From positions 62,001 to 126,000 of the forward strand of contig NZ_SMZO01000006.1 of the NCBI RefSeq assembly GCF_004358675.1: a stretch of DNA of 64,000 nucleotides, written 5' to 3'. The translations under genes were made by a program, and so were the position numbers. The notes beneath the pieces were generated by a model, which saw nothing but the letters and a program-made list of their open reading frames with translations, was not told where the DNA came from and did not search any database. This stretch comes from Meridianimarinicoccus aquatilis. Lineage in GTDB: Bacteria > Pseudomonadota > Alphaproteobacteria > Rhodobacterales > Rhodobacteraceae. How positions within the stretch are numbered: the first letter of the stretch is position 1; each line of letters opens with the position of its first letter. This document shows positions 35,665-43,434 of this stretch, piece by piece.

Positions 35665-36916
35665 TTTCGGCCTCTCCTGTCTTTTTGACATGCCAGGTCT
35701 GGATGCCATTGTTGTGGTAGATGGAATTGGTGCCGCGAAGCTCACGCAGCGCATTCTTGGTCGGCTGGACGTATCCGGTGCTGTCATGGGCACGACTTTG
35801 CAACAGCAAGGGCTGACCGTTCCAGTCGAATTCAAAATAGAACCGGTGCATGGATTTGCTCAGCGACGGTCCGGACATGCGGGCCTGATGCCAGTTCTTG
35901 CCGCCATCAAGGGTCACATCAACACGCGGGATAGTTCCGCGGCCGGACCATGCAAGCCCTGACAGAACCGTTGGGCCTGCGCCGTGGGTCAGCGGTGCCT
36001 GCGGGCTTGGATTGGTGATGACCGACTTTGCGTCCATCTCCCAGGTGAAACGCCGCGCTTTTCCATCGGCCAGAAGATCAGTGTATTTGCTGGTTTCTTC
36101 GCGGTGGTGCCACGGCTCATCCCCGACTTCGAGGCGCCGAAGCCATTTGACCCACATGTTGCCTTCCCAACCGGGAACGACCAGACGCAGGGGGTATCCT
36201 TGCTCGACCCGCAATGCTTCGCCGTTCATCTTGAAGGCGACAAGGCAATCATCCAAAGCTTTTTCCATAGGGATAGAGCGCGTCATGCCAGCCGCGTCCG
36301 CACCCTCCGCCAACAGCCACTTGCCTGCGGTTTGAATCCCGGCTTCAGCCAGCAAAAGCCGAAGCGGAATCCCGGTGTACATGACGTTGTGGATCATGCC
36401 GTGGGTGAACTGACAGCCGTTAAGCTGTGAGCCGCGCCATTCCATGCCAGAGTTTGCGGCGCATTCCAGGAAATAGACGTGATTTTCGCGCGGAAAGCGC
36501 ATCAGGTCTTCCATGGTGAAGACAAGTTCACGATCCACAAGGCCGTTGATCATCAGCCGGTGCAGGGCAGGGTCCACATGGGCCGCGCCGGAATGGTGCC
36601 GTTCAAAGCACAAACCGTTCGGCGTTATGATCCCGTCAAGCTCGTGCAGCGGTGTAAAGTTGATCGAACTGATCGGATCAGCCGTCAGCCAATAGACCGT
36701 CTTGCGCTGAACATGTGCTTCAAACTCGGACGGCATGCCATAGGGGGCGGCATCGACCGGGTCGCCCAGTTCCTGCATCCAAGGCTGAATCTCGGCAAAG
36801 GCCGGATCGCTGGATGCACGTGCCGCACCGCCCGCCGCAGCACCGACGCTTGCCGCCGCTGCACCGCGCAGAAACGACCGCCGCGTCGGTTTCATGCCTT
36901 TGAAAATATCATTCAT
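35648..36916 (-). CDS. soxC: SoxC, molybdopterin subunit of sulfane dehydrogenase
   Basis: A 422-residue periplasmic enzyme with a Tat signal (TRRSFLRGAAAASVGAA). It belongs to the sulfite oxidase fold: the molybdenum-binding Cys is C153 in VYFLECAANSG, and the dimerisation domain begins around residue 290. SoxC works with SoxD to oxidise the outer sulfur atom on SoxY, and the family is related to sulfite dehydrogenases. Its 3' end overlaps soxD by 17 bases, which fits tight coupling of the subunits. Confidence 0.96.
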   Translation of the reverse strand: MNDIFKGMKPTRRSFLRGAAAASVGAAAGGAARASSDPAFAEIQPWMQELGDPVDAAPYGMPSEFEAHVQRKTVYWLTADPISSINFTPLHELDGIITPNGLCFERHHSGAAHVDPALHRLMINGLVDRELVFTMEDLMRFPRENHVYFLECAANSGMEWRGSQLNGCQFTHGMIHNVMYTGIPLRLLLAEAGIQTAGKWLLAEGADAAGMTRSIPMEKALDDCLVAFKMNGEALRVEQGYPLRLVVPGWEGNMWVKWLRRLEVGDEPWHHREETSKYTDLLADGKARRFTWEMDAKSVITNPSPQAPLTHGAGPTVLSGLAWSGRGTIPRVDVTLDGGKNWHQARMSGPSLSKSMHRFYFEFDWNGQPLLLQSRAHDSTGYVQPTKNALRELRGTNSIYHNNGIQTWHVKKTGEAENVEVS

Positions 36917-36947
36917 TGAAGTTGCCTCCTTTGCCGGTGCGGCGCGC

Positions 36948-38645
36948 TCAGGCGCCGGTCACCTTGACGCTGGTATTGGGGGTCAGACTGATTGTGCCCT
37001 GACGGCGGACATGGTTTTCGACCACATCCCAGATTTGCGGACCTTCGGTGCCTTCGTTGACGCTGGCCCAACCCGCGACGACATAGGTCTTGGAAGGGTC
37101 AATCAACTCGCCAGTTTTTAGAAGAGTCATTTCGCTGATGCGGCTGCCCATCGGTTTGCTGACATCAATGCGATAGCCCATGCCGCCGATGCGAACCATA
37201 TCGCCGCCCTGCTGATAATAAGGGTCGGTATTGAACAGGTTGTCGCCGACGTCTTCCATGATCGTGTGAATGAATTCACCGGTCATTTCGCTGCGATAGG
37301 CCTTGCCATAGGTCATGGATGTGACGTTGAAGATGTCTTCACGTGTGATGTCTTGGCCCGGCAAAACAGAGGGGCCCCAGCGCACGCCGGGCGACATTGC
37401 AATGTCTGCGTCTCTTTCCGAAATCAGCGCGTCACAGATCAAATCATCCCATGTGCCGTTAAAATTGCCACGTCGGTACAAAAGGCTATCGGTTTTGCCG
37501 ATGACCTCGGTCAGTTCTGCCTCAAAAGGTGCACGCGACGCGTCGATGTTCGCGGCGACCTCAGCATCGGGTTCGATCACGTCTGCGAAAATGGGGATCA
37601 GCTTGTGGCGGAAGCCCATCATGCGCCCATCGCGAACATCCAGATCGACACGGCTGATGAATTTGCCGTTGGACCCGGAGGCGACGATGATGGTCTCGCC
37701 CACAAGGACGGGTTCGGGCAAGGCGTCATGCGTGTGACCGGCGAGAATGACGTCAATGCCTGACACGCGGGACGCCATCTTTCGGTCCACGTCAAAGCCA
37801 TTGTGAGACAGGCACACGACAAGTTCTGCACCTTGCGCGCGCACTTCGTCCACCATTTCCTGCATGCGCTGATCGCGGATGCCAAAGCTGTATTCCGGGA
37901 ACATCCAGCCGGGATTGGCAATCGGCATGTAGGGGAAGGCCTGACCGATGACGGCGATTTTGGTGCCGCCCCGTTCGAACATCTGGTAGGGCGCGAAGTC
38001 TTCGGATGGCTCGTCCCATTCTGCATCAAAGATGTTCTGTCCAAGGGCAGGGAAGCCAAGCCCATCCACCAATTCGCGGACGCGGTCCGACCCGAGCGTG
38101 AATTCCCAGTGGAACGTCATCGCATCAGGCTTGAGCAGGCTCATGGCATCCACCACGTCCTGCCCTTCGGTGTGATAGCAGGTGTACGAGCCATGCCACG
38201 TGTCGCCGCCGTCGAGAAGCAAGGCATCCGGGCGCGCGGCACGGATCGAATTGATGACGGTCGCACAACGGTCCAACCCGCCAACTCGCCCATATGTCTT
38301 GGCCAGAGCTGTAAAATCGTTGTAGGTCAGGGCGTAATGGCTTGGGCTGCCATCCTCGATCCCATAGAGCTTGCGGAAATCCGCGCCGGTGATGTGCGGC
38401 ACCTTGCCTGCGACTTCACCAACGCCAAGATTGATCTCTGGCTCGCGGAAGTAAATCGGTTTGAGTTGCGCATGAAGGTCTGTGATGTGAATCAGGGTCA
38501 CGTTTCCAAACGTGTCAAAGTCCAGCAACTGGTCTTGCGTCAGGCTCTGCTGGGCCGCAAGCCGGGCCCAGTTTCCGAAACCGGATGCCCCGACAAGGGC
38601 AGAGGCCGCCATGGTGGTCTGAAGAAAGTCGCGGCGGGAAATCAT
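36948..38645 (-). CDS. soxB: SoxB, thiosulfohydrolase
   Basis: A 565-residue periplasmic enzyme of the 5'-nucleotidase/metallophosphatase family that hydrolyses sulfate from SoxY-bound thiosulfate. The ATG at 38645 (MISRRDFLQTTMAAS) gives a Tat signal, and GGAG lies upstream. Metal-binding motifs are visible: LIHITDLHAQ, LDGGDTWHGSYT, and LAGHTHDALP, with SHNGFDVD, as expected for the dimanganese site. Length is typical. The 87-base gap before it contains a strong hairpin. Confidence 0.97.
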   Translation of the reverse strand: MISRRDFLQTTMAASALVGASGFGNWARLAAQQSLTQDQLLDFDTFGNVTLIHITDLHAQLKPIYFREPEINLGVGEVAGKVPHITGADFRKLYGIEDGSPSHYALTYNDFTALAKTYGRVGGLDRCATVINSIRAARPDALLLDGGDTWHGSYTCYHTEGQDVVDAMSLLKPDAMTFHWEFTLGSDRVRELVDGLGFPALGQNIFDAEWDEPSEDFAPYQMFERGGTKIAVIGQAFPYMPIANPGWMFPEYSFGIRDQRMQEMVDEVRAQGAELVVCLSHNGFDVDRKMASRVSGIDVILAGHTHDALPEPVLVGETIIVASGSNGKFISRVDLDVRDGRMMGFRHKLIPIFADVIEPDAEVAANIDASRAPFEAELTEVIGKTDSLLYRRGNFNGTWDDLICDALISERDADIAMSPGVRWGPSVLPGQDITREDIFNVTSMTYGKAYRSEMTGEFIHTIMEDVGDNLFNTDPYYQQGGDMVRIGGMGYRIDVSKPMGSRISEMTLLKTGELIDPSKTYVVAGWASVNEGTEGPQIWDVVENHVRRQGTISLTPNTSVKVTGA

Positions 38646-38680
38646 GCGCGTGTCACTCCGAATGGGTAAGGGGCTGTGTT

Positions 38681-38704
38681 CCCCTTCCGCCACAGCGGAA
38701 GGGG
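38681..38704 (-). repeat. Perfect hairpin between soxA and soxB
   Basis: CCCCTTCCGC at 38681-38690 and its exact complement at 38695-38704 enclose a 4-base loop. It lies between the soxA stop and the soxB start inside the operon. No T-run follows on the minus strand, so it is more likely a partial terminator or an mRNA-stabilising element separating the soxXYZA and soxBCD segments. Confidence 0.65.
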
Positions 38705-38732
38705 TTATTAAGGTCTGTTAGGTTTCAAACGA

Positions 38733-39584
38733 TCAGTTGCGGACCGAAGGGCCTTCGACCGACAGTCCGTTGCCGCGCGAGGCGACATAAAGCTCAAGCG
38801 CCACGAATTCGGGGCTGCCCGCGCTGAAGGTTTCGGCCCGCGTATCACGCACGCAGCCTTTGAAACGCGCATGAGCCGTATTCAGCTTGGCGTTCTTCAG
38901 GCGATAGGTCGGGAAACCGTTGATCTGACCCTGGCTGAGATGGTCTGCCCGAATCATGTTGTCGTAGTTGTCTTCGTGGCAATTTGCGCAGGACAGCTCA
39001 AGCTGACCATACCGGGTGTAGTAAATCTCTTTGCCTTGTTCCCAAGTCTCTGAGACGGGCCCGTCGATTGCTACGTTGACCGGCATGCCGCGCGATTGCA
39101 CCGAGATCAGTGCTTCCATCGCAGCCATGTCGCCACCGTCGTACTTGTAGGGTTTTGCCCCCATCTGATTTTCGCGGCAGTCGTTGACCTGCATCGCGAG
39201 TGTACGTACTTCGCCCGCTGTTTCGTTCCACTTCGGGTACACAGCGCGCACGCCTTGCATGGAGCTTTCAGCGTCTTGGTGACAGCTTGCGCAGGATTTG
39301 CCCTCGCTGCCTTCGACGGTATTCCAGTTGTCGATTGCCTGGTCGACGAAGATCATGCCTGGATTGTCGAAGTCATCCATCTGGAGCACTTGCGTTTCCT
39401 CGGTCCGGAAGGTCCAGCCCGAACGAATTTCGTCGAACGGGACGTGATCCGGCGCCTTTGTGCGCGTGACCATTTCGATGTCACCATTAATGACCAGCTT
39501 GGCGTTCTCATCTGCGCTTGCGCCCAGAGTTCCACCCAGTAGGGCCAGCGTTGCCACCGCAGTTGTGATGTTCAGCTTTGCCAT
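38733..39584 (-). CDS. soxA: SoxA, diheme cytochrome of the SoxAX complex
   Basis: A 283-residue secreted cytochrome with a signal peptide ending LGASA. Heme sites are CASCH (98-102) and CANCH (198-202). The conserved Cys that ligates the active-site heme and receives thiosulfate is C243 in RFKGCVRD. SoxAX joins thiosulfate oxidatively to the SoxY C-terminal Cys. The ATG at 39584 has AGGGAGG upstream. It follows soxZ by 26 bases. Confidence 0.97.
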   Translation of the reverse strand: MAKLNITTAVATLALLGGTLGASADENAKLVINGDIEMVTRTKAPDHVPFDEIRSGWTFRTEETQVLQMDDFDNPGMIFVDQAIDNWNTVEGSEGKSCASCHQDAESSMQGVRAVYPKWNETAGEVRTLAMQVNDCRENQMGAKPYKYDGGDMAAMEALISVQSRGMPVNVAIDGPVSETWEQGKEIYYTRYGQLELSCANCHEDNYDNMIRADHLSQGQINGFPTYRLKNAKLNTAHARFKGCVRDTRAETFSAGSPEFVALELYVASRGNGLSVEGPSVRN

Positions 39585-39610
39585 AGAATTCCTCCCTAGA
39601 TTCTGAATGG

Positions 39611-39940
39611 TCAGCTGACCGCTATCGCCTTGGTGTCGGTGTAAACCGACCCATCATCATCGTACCAAGTGAAGACGAACTCGCCCGCTTCGGGGACGAC
39701 GGCTTCAAATTCGATGAAGGGATTGGTCGAGACAGCTGGTTCCAGCGTCGCATCAATGACGTTCTCGCCGTTGAAGTCGCAGGTGAAGCGGTTGATAATC
39801 GACCGCGGGATGGGGTTGCCGTCGCTGTCCTTGCGCTGGCCGCTTTCCATCGGGTGGCTGATGAGCGTCTTGAGAAGAACGCTTTCGCCAGCGGATGCGG
39901 ACCGTGGGACTTTGACGCGGGGTTTGACGTTGTCTGCCAT
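39611..39940 (-). CDS. soxZ: SoxZ, sulfur carrier complex subunit
   Basis: A 109-residue Ig-fold protein without a signal peptide, starting MADNVKPRVKVPRSASAGE and containing LISHPMESGQRKDSDGNPIP, the SoxZ hallmark. It is exported by binding Tat-dependent SoxY and forms the carrier complex whose SoxY tail holds the intermediates. soxY ends 20 bases upstream. Confidence 0.97.
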   Translation of the reverse strand: MADNVKPRVKVPRSASAGESVLLKTLISHPMESGQRKDSDGNPIPRSIINRFTCDFNGENVIDATLEPAVSTNPFIEFEAVVPEAGEFVFTWYDDDGSVYTDTKAIAVS

Positions 39941-39960
39941 TGTTTTTCTCTTTCCTCGCC

Positions 39961-40377
39961 TTAGCCGCCGCAGCCGCCGATGGTGACTTTTACGTTTGCC
40001 GATGCACGCTTGAAGCTGCCATCTGCCATCTTGGCGATTGCAACAACATCTTGAGTGCCGGCAAGACGGATGCGGGTTGATGCTGTGTGTGCACCCGCCA
40101 ACTTGCCAAAGTTGAAGGTGGCAACGCCTGGGGTCGGGTTGCCGCTTGCGATCAGCATGATCGATGCCGCGCCTTCGGCGCTCACTTCGATCGGAACCGT
40201 GTTACCGTTCTCGGCGATTTCGGGTGCGACCAGGTCGACCCCACCATCTGTTACTTCGGCGCCGCCTGTGAATGCTGCGATCGCGTCATCAGCCGCCGCA
40301 TTGACCTGCATGGGCAGGAATGCTGCCGTGGCCGCGCCGGCGCTGAGAACGAGTGTCTCGCGTCGCGTGAATATCAT
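39961..40377 (-). CDS. soxY: SoxY, sulfur carrier protein
   Basis: A 138-residue protein with a Tat signal (FTRRETLVLSAGAATAA). The protein ends VTIGGCGG, and Cys136 is the swinging-arm residue to which thiosulfate is attached and on which all Sox steps occur. AGGAG precedes the ATG. Positioned between soxX and soxZ, as in all SoxCD-containing clusters. Confidence 0.98.
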   Translation of the reverse strand: MIFTRRETLVLSAGAATAAFLPMQVNAAADDAIAAFTGGAEVTDGGVDLVAPEIAENGNTVPIEVSAEGAASIMLIASGNPTPGVATFNFGKLAGAHTASTRIRLAGTQDVVAIAKMADGSFKRASANVKVTIGGCGG

Positions 40378-40401
40378 TGAAAACTCCTCTCGTTTATCTG
40401 G

Positions 40402-40887
40402 TCAATCCTGAAGCGTCATCAGGAAGGCAACGACGTCCTCGACCTGTTGTGCTGTCAGGATGGGTGGCAAATCGGCAGGGGCTGCCTTGCCGGTGTAAAG
40501 ATCACCAGCGCGGACAAAGCCGCTGTTTTTGTAATACGCAGGCATGATCGTTCCATCGAAAACCATCTTGGAATTCACAACGATCCCACGCAGATCCGCT
40601 TCGGTCCAACGGTCACCCGCACCGTCAAGCGTCGGCCCGACTTCGCCATGCCATGGCGCATCCTTAAGCGCGGACACTTCGTGGCAGGCGATGCAGTTGC
40701 CGAGCCCCCGATCGGTCATGATGGTTGCGCCGCTTGCCGCGTCCCCGGCTGTACCGGTCAACGACTCTGCAACAGAGCCGTAATCGTCATGGGTCACGTT
40801 GTCTGGTGCGGTTTCTGCGGCCGAAGCTGCAATTGCGGATACGCAGGCAAAGCCTGCACAAGCCGCGAGTATCGAGAATGGCTTCAT
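40402..40887 (-). CDS. soxX: SoxX, monoheme cytochrome of the SoxAX complex
   Basis: A 161-residue secreted cytochrome with a signal peptide ending AASAAE and one heme site, CIACH at 65-69. It receives electrons from SoxA during coupling of thiosulfate to SoxY. GGGAGGAG lies just before the ATG at 40887. It is the first gene of the structural part of the operon, after a 116-base gap that looks like a second sox promoter. Confidence 0.96.
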   Translation of the reverse strand: MKPFSILAACAGFACVSAIAASAAETAPDNVTHDDYGSVAESLTGTAGDAASGATIMTDRGLGNCIACHEVSALKDAPWHGEVGPTLDGAGDRWTEADLRGIVVNSKMVFDGTIMPAYYKNSGFVRAGDLYTGKAAPADLPPILTAQQVEDVVAFLMTLQD

Positions 40888-40927
40888 ATCTCCTCCCGTA
40901 GTTGAAGCGCACAGTTTCTTATATTCA

Positions 40928-40957
40928 AAGGTATGCGACTATAGTCCCGCTGCGCAA
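40928..40957 (-). promoter_or_regulatory. Probable soxX promoter (wx region)
   Basis: On the minus strand CTTGCGCAG at 40958-40950 contains a -35 candidate TTGCGC (40957-40952), followed after 18 bases by TACCTT (40933-40928). The same CTTGCGCAG occurs at the soxS promoter. A perfect palindrome GACTATAGTC (40937-40946) lies inside the spacer, and TTATATTCAAAGGTATG at 40919-40935 resembles a sequence in the soxV-soxS gap. In Paracoccus the repressor SoxR binds both the sv and wx gaps. Confidence 0.45.
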
Positions 40958-41003
40958 GGAAAGAAGTCCACCTGCGTCAGTTTGAGCGGAACATTGATCC
41001 AAA

Positions 41004-41585
41004 TCATTGTTTTTTTTCAGATTCGCGTTCCGAGATCCGGCGCGCATGATACCTTTGAAAGTCTTCGCCGTCTTCGATTTCGTACCGCTTCTCAACGACC
41101 CATGTGAGCATATCGAGGGTGGTCTGTGCGCCAAAGGCGCCGGGCATCATTGCGACAGACGCTTGCGCTGCAGCGACGTCATCGGGAACCTCTTGCGGAA
41201 GAAAGATCATTGTGGGCGTGAAGAGCATTCCCCACTTGCGCGCGGCTTGCCGTTCACTAAGCACTTCGCCATCAAAATCAGTAACCTCCAGCGCACCGTG
41301 AAGGTTAAGCTGGACAACGAAATAGTTGTCGTTGATGTAACTTTCGATCTCGGGACGCGGGAACACTTCCTTGTGCATTTTTTCGCAATAGATGCAGCCC
41401 CGTTGCTCAAAGATGATCGCCATACGCTTGCCCTCGGCATTTGCTTCGGCCAAATCTTCGCGCAGGTCCAAAAAGGTCTCGCGCATCCAAGACGTCTTGT
41501 GCAGCCCGTCATCACCAACATTGGCCGCCCCAGCGGGAATCGCGAGGGCAAGCAGTGTGCCGCAGAGAATTAGGATTCTTTTCAT
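41004..41585 (-). CDS. soxW: SoxW, periplasmic thioredoxin
   Basis: A 193-residue protein from the ATG at 41585 (MKRILILCGTLLALAIPAGAA), preceded by AAGGGAG; it has a signal peptide and a thioredoxin fold with CIYC at the active site (EQRGCIYCEKMH). It takes electrons from membrane protein SoxV and keeps the SoxYZ carrier reduced. soxV ends 17 bases upstream, and a longer in-frame extension into soxV is not real. Confidence 0.94.
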   Translation of the reverse strand: MKRILILCGTLLALAIPAGAANVGDDGLHKTSWMRETFLDLREDLAEANAEGKRMAIIFEQRGCIYCEKMHKEVFPRPEIESYINDNYFVVQLNLHGALEVTDFDGEVLSERQAARKWGMLFTPTMIFLPQEVPDDVAAAQASVAMMPGAFGAQTTLDMLTWVVEKRYEIEDGEDFQRYHARRISERESEKKQ

Positions 41586-41601
41586 ACGTAATCTCCCTTG
41601 A

Positions 41602-42339
41602 TCAGATCGACTGAAACGCCGGGAATACGTCGAGCATCCAGGCGGCGATGTAGTTGACACTGTCGGTGGCAATCAGGATTGCGAACAGGATCAGGAAAAC
41701 TCCCATCGCCTTCTCAACCTTTCCAAGGTGTTGCCGAAAACGCGCTGCGAAACGCAGAAACGGACCGATGAAGGCGGCGGCAATCACAAAGGGCAAGGTC
41801 ATGCCCACACCAAAAACGAGCATCAAAGCAAGCCCCTGTTGCGCTGTTGCTTCTTGGCTTGCCTGAAACATGACTGCGGTGAGCACGCCGCCCACACATG
41901 GGGTCCAGCCAGCGGCGAATGCCAGCCCAACGAGGAAAGCACCGGGCACCGACATTTTGCCGGTCTGCCCGCTGTCCATGCTAAAGCTGCGGTTTAGAAA
42001 CCCGACCCGGATTACACCCAGAAAGTGAAGCCCTAGAACCAACACGATCAATGCCGCGCCGATCCGAAATTCAGCCTGATAGCTTCTGAAGCTCTGACTT
42101 AGGCTAAAGGCGGCCGCGCCGAGCAGCACGAAAACCGTGATAATCCCGATCGAAAACATAATGGACGCCAGTACAGCCCGACGTCGCAATCCAGGGGGCA
42201 GGGTGCCATCCCCTTGAATTTCCGACATGCTGGCGCCGGCCATGTAGGATAAGTAAAAAGGAACGATTGGCAAAATACAGGGCGAAAAGAAAACAATCAC
42301 CCCGCCAAGTAATGCGCTTACGGCGGATACCTCGAACAT
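41602..42339 (-). CDS. soxV: SoxV, CcdA-type thiol-electron transporter
   Basis: A 245-residue inner-membrane protein of the CcdA/DsbD family, with six membrane segments and the conserved Cys in FFSPCILPIVPFYLSYMAG and AGWTPCVGGVLTA, which carry electrons from cytosolic thioredoxin to periplasmic SoxW. It is the first gene of the minus-strand sox run, diverging from soxS. Confidence 0.95.
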   Translation of the reverse strand: MFEVSAVSALLGGVIVFFSPCILPIVPFYLSYMAGASMSEIQGDGTLPPGLRRRAVLASIMFSIGIITVFVLLGAAAFSLSQSFRSYQAEFRIGAALIVLVLGLHFLGVIRVGFLNRSFSMDSGQTGKMSVPGAFLVGLAFAAGWTPCVGGVLTAVMFQASQEATAQQGLALMLVFGVGMTLPFVIAAAFIGPFLRFAARFRQHLGKVEKAMGVFLILFAILIATDSVNYIAAWMLDVFPAFQSI

Positions 42340-42358
42340 CTGCGCCCCTCCCCGAAGC

Positions 42359-42401
42359 TTGCGCAGATTACATTCTCAAACTATTATATTTGCAAGAGAT
42401 G
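42359..42401 (+). promoter_or_regulatory. Probable soxS promoter and candidate operator (sv region)
   Basis: Within the 87-base soxV-soxS gap, TTGCGC (42359-42364) and TATTAT (42382-42387) are separated by 17 bases, a good match to a vegetative promoter reading toward soxS. TTATATTTGCAAGAGATG (42384-42401) resembles TTATATTCAAAGGTATG in the soxX upstream gap, making it a candidate site for a shared regulator. Confidence 0.5.
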
Positions 42402-42426
42402 CGGTGCACAGGGAGGTGCGTCAAAC

Positions 42427-42804
42427 ATGCGCATGAATTTTCGGGCGATTGCGCTGGCCATTTGGTGCGCTTTGACGGCAACCGGAGTGAACGCAGCTGA
42501 ATTGATCATGGTCGAGCAGCGTGGGTGCCATTGGTGCGCGCAATGGAATGCCGATATTGGGCCAATCTACCCCAAAACCAACGAGGGCCGCTTTGCGCCA
42601 CTGCGCCGGATCGATCTGCATCAGAAGACACCGGACGATCTTGAACTGGACGGACGAGCGGTCTTTACCCCGACATTTATCCTCGTGGAGGACGGGCAAG
42701 AATTGGCCCGTATGGAAGGGTATGGTGGGGAAGAACTGTTTTGGTGGGGGCTGAGTAAACTGCTGAACGAGCACACCGATTTCAGGGAGGAAATAACACA
42801 ATGA
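42427..42804 (+). CDS. soxS: SoxS, periplasmic thioredoxin-like protein
   Basis: A 125-residue secreted protein with a signal peptide (cleaved after GVNAA) and a thioredoxin-like CXXC, CHWC in MVEQRGCHWCAQW. SoxS reactivates oxidised SoxYZ in Paracoccus. AGGGAGG precedes the ATG. It diverges from soxV, the usual arrangement, but the ArsR-type repressor gene soxR that normally accompanies it is not here; the next gene encodes an HbpS-like protein. Confidence 0.93.
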   Translation: MRMNFRAIALAIWCALTATGVNAAELIMVEQRGCHWCAQWNADIGPIYPKTNEGRFAPLRRIDLHQKTPDDLELDGRAVFTPTFILVEDGQELARMEGYGGEELFWWGLSKLLNEHTDFREEITQ

Positions 42805-43307
42805 AATGGCTGACAGCAGGGGTTTTGGCGCTGGGTTTGTCCTGCGGCACAGCAGGCGCGCAGGATGACGACGGGGCTTTGGTGACATTCCAAGTGCTCA
42901 AACCTGAAATTGCCTTGAAGCTGGCGCAAACGGCAATGGAGCACTGCCGGGATGAGGGGTATCAGGTTGGGGTAACGGTCGTGGACCGATTTGGCCAAGC
43001 GCAAGTCTATTTGCGAGATCGGTTTGCCGGTGCACATGTTCAGGACACGTCCTTCCGCAAAGCTTGGACGGCGGTGAGTTTCAGAACACCGACTGCCGCG
43101 TTGCACGAGGAAACGTCGCCCGGAAAGGAGTCCTTTGGGATCCGTTTCATCGAAAAGGCTTTGCCGCTTGGCGGAGGTTTGCTGGTGATGGAAGGGGGCG
43201 GATCGATCGTTGCCGGTATTGGAGTGTCTGGCGCACCGGGACCGTCGCTTGACGACGAATGTGCGCAGGCAGGCATAGACGCGATCGAATTCGACATCGC
43301 GTTCTGA
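42801..43307 (+). CDS. Secreted GlcG/HbpS family heme-binding-like protein
   Basis: A 168-residue protein with a signal peptide (ending GTAGAQ) and a GlcG/HbpS domain: EIALKLAQTAMEHCRDEGYQ, VTVVDRFGQAQVYLRDRFAG, and GGGLLVMEGGGSIVAGIGVS. The ATG overlaps the soxS stop (ATGA), and AGGGAGG lies upstream. Some family members bind heme outside the cell and sense redox stress; others have no known ligand. Its coupling to soxS suggests a role in the thiosulfate system, perhaps with its cytochromes, but that is inference. Confidence 0.88.
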   Translation: MKWLTAGVLALGLSCGTAGAQDDDGALVTFQVLKPEIALKLAQTAMEHCRDEGYQVGVTVVDRFGQAQVYLRDRFAGAHVQDTSFRKAWTAVSFRTPTAALHEETSPGKESFGIRFIEKALPLGGGLLVMEGGGSIVAGIGVSGAPGPSLDDECAQAGIDAIEFDIAF

Positions 43308-43335
43308 GCCCGTCAATCAGGAGTTTGTCCCTGCG

Positions 43336-43420
43336 GGGCGGGTCAACTCCCGCCCGTCGTTGCCCGCGCTGACGCGCGGGCGCCTCCCGTTGGGGGTGGC
43401 CCGGATGCGAGCATCCGGGC
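43336..43420. terminator. Three consecutive GC hairpins between convergent genes
   Basis: Three perfect inverted repeats follow one another: GGGCGGG/CCCGCCC (43336-43342, 43349-43355), GCCCGCGC/GCGCGGGC (43362-43369, 43374-43381, 4-base loop) and GCCCGGATGC/GCATCCGGGC (43399-43408, 43411-43420). They occupy the gap between the convergent HbpS-like gene and M42 peptidase gene and probably end transcription from both sides. Confidence 0.6.
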
Positions 43421-43434
43421 AGTTGCGCGTAACC

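Noticed and set aside
35665-35835. Upstream extension of soxD to 35835
   Set aside because: It overlaps the conserved end of soxC in another frame; the ATG at 35664 gives a clean signal peptide.
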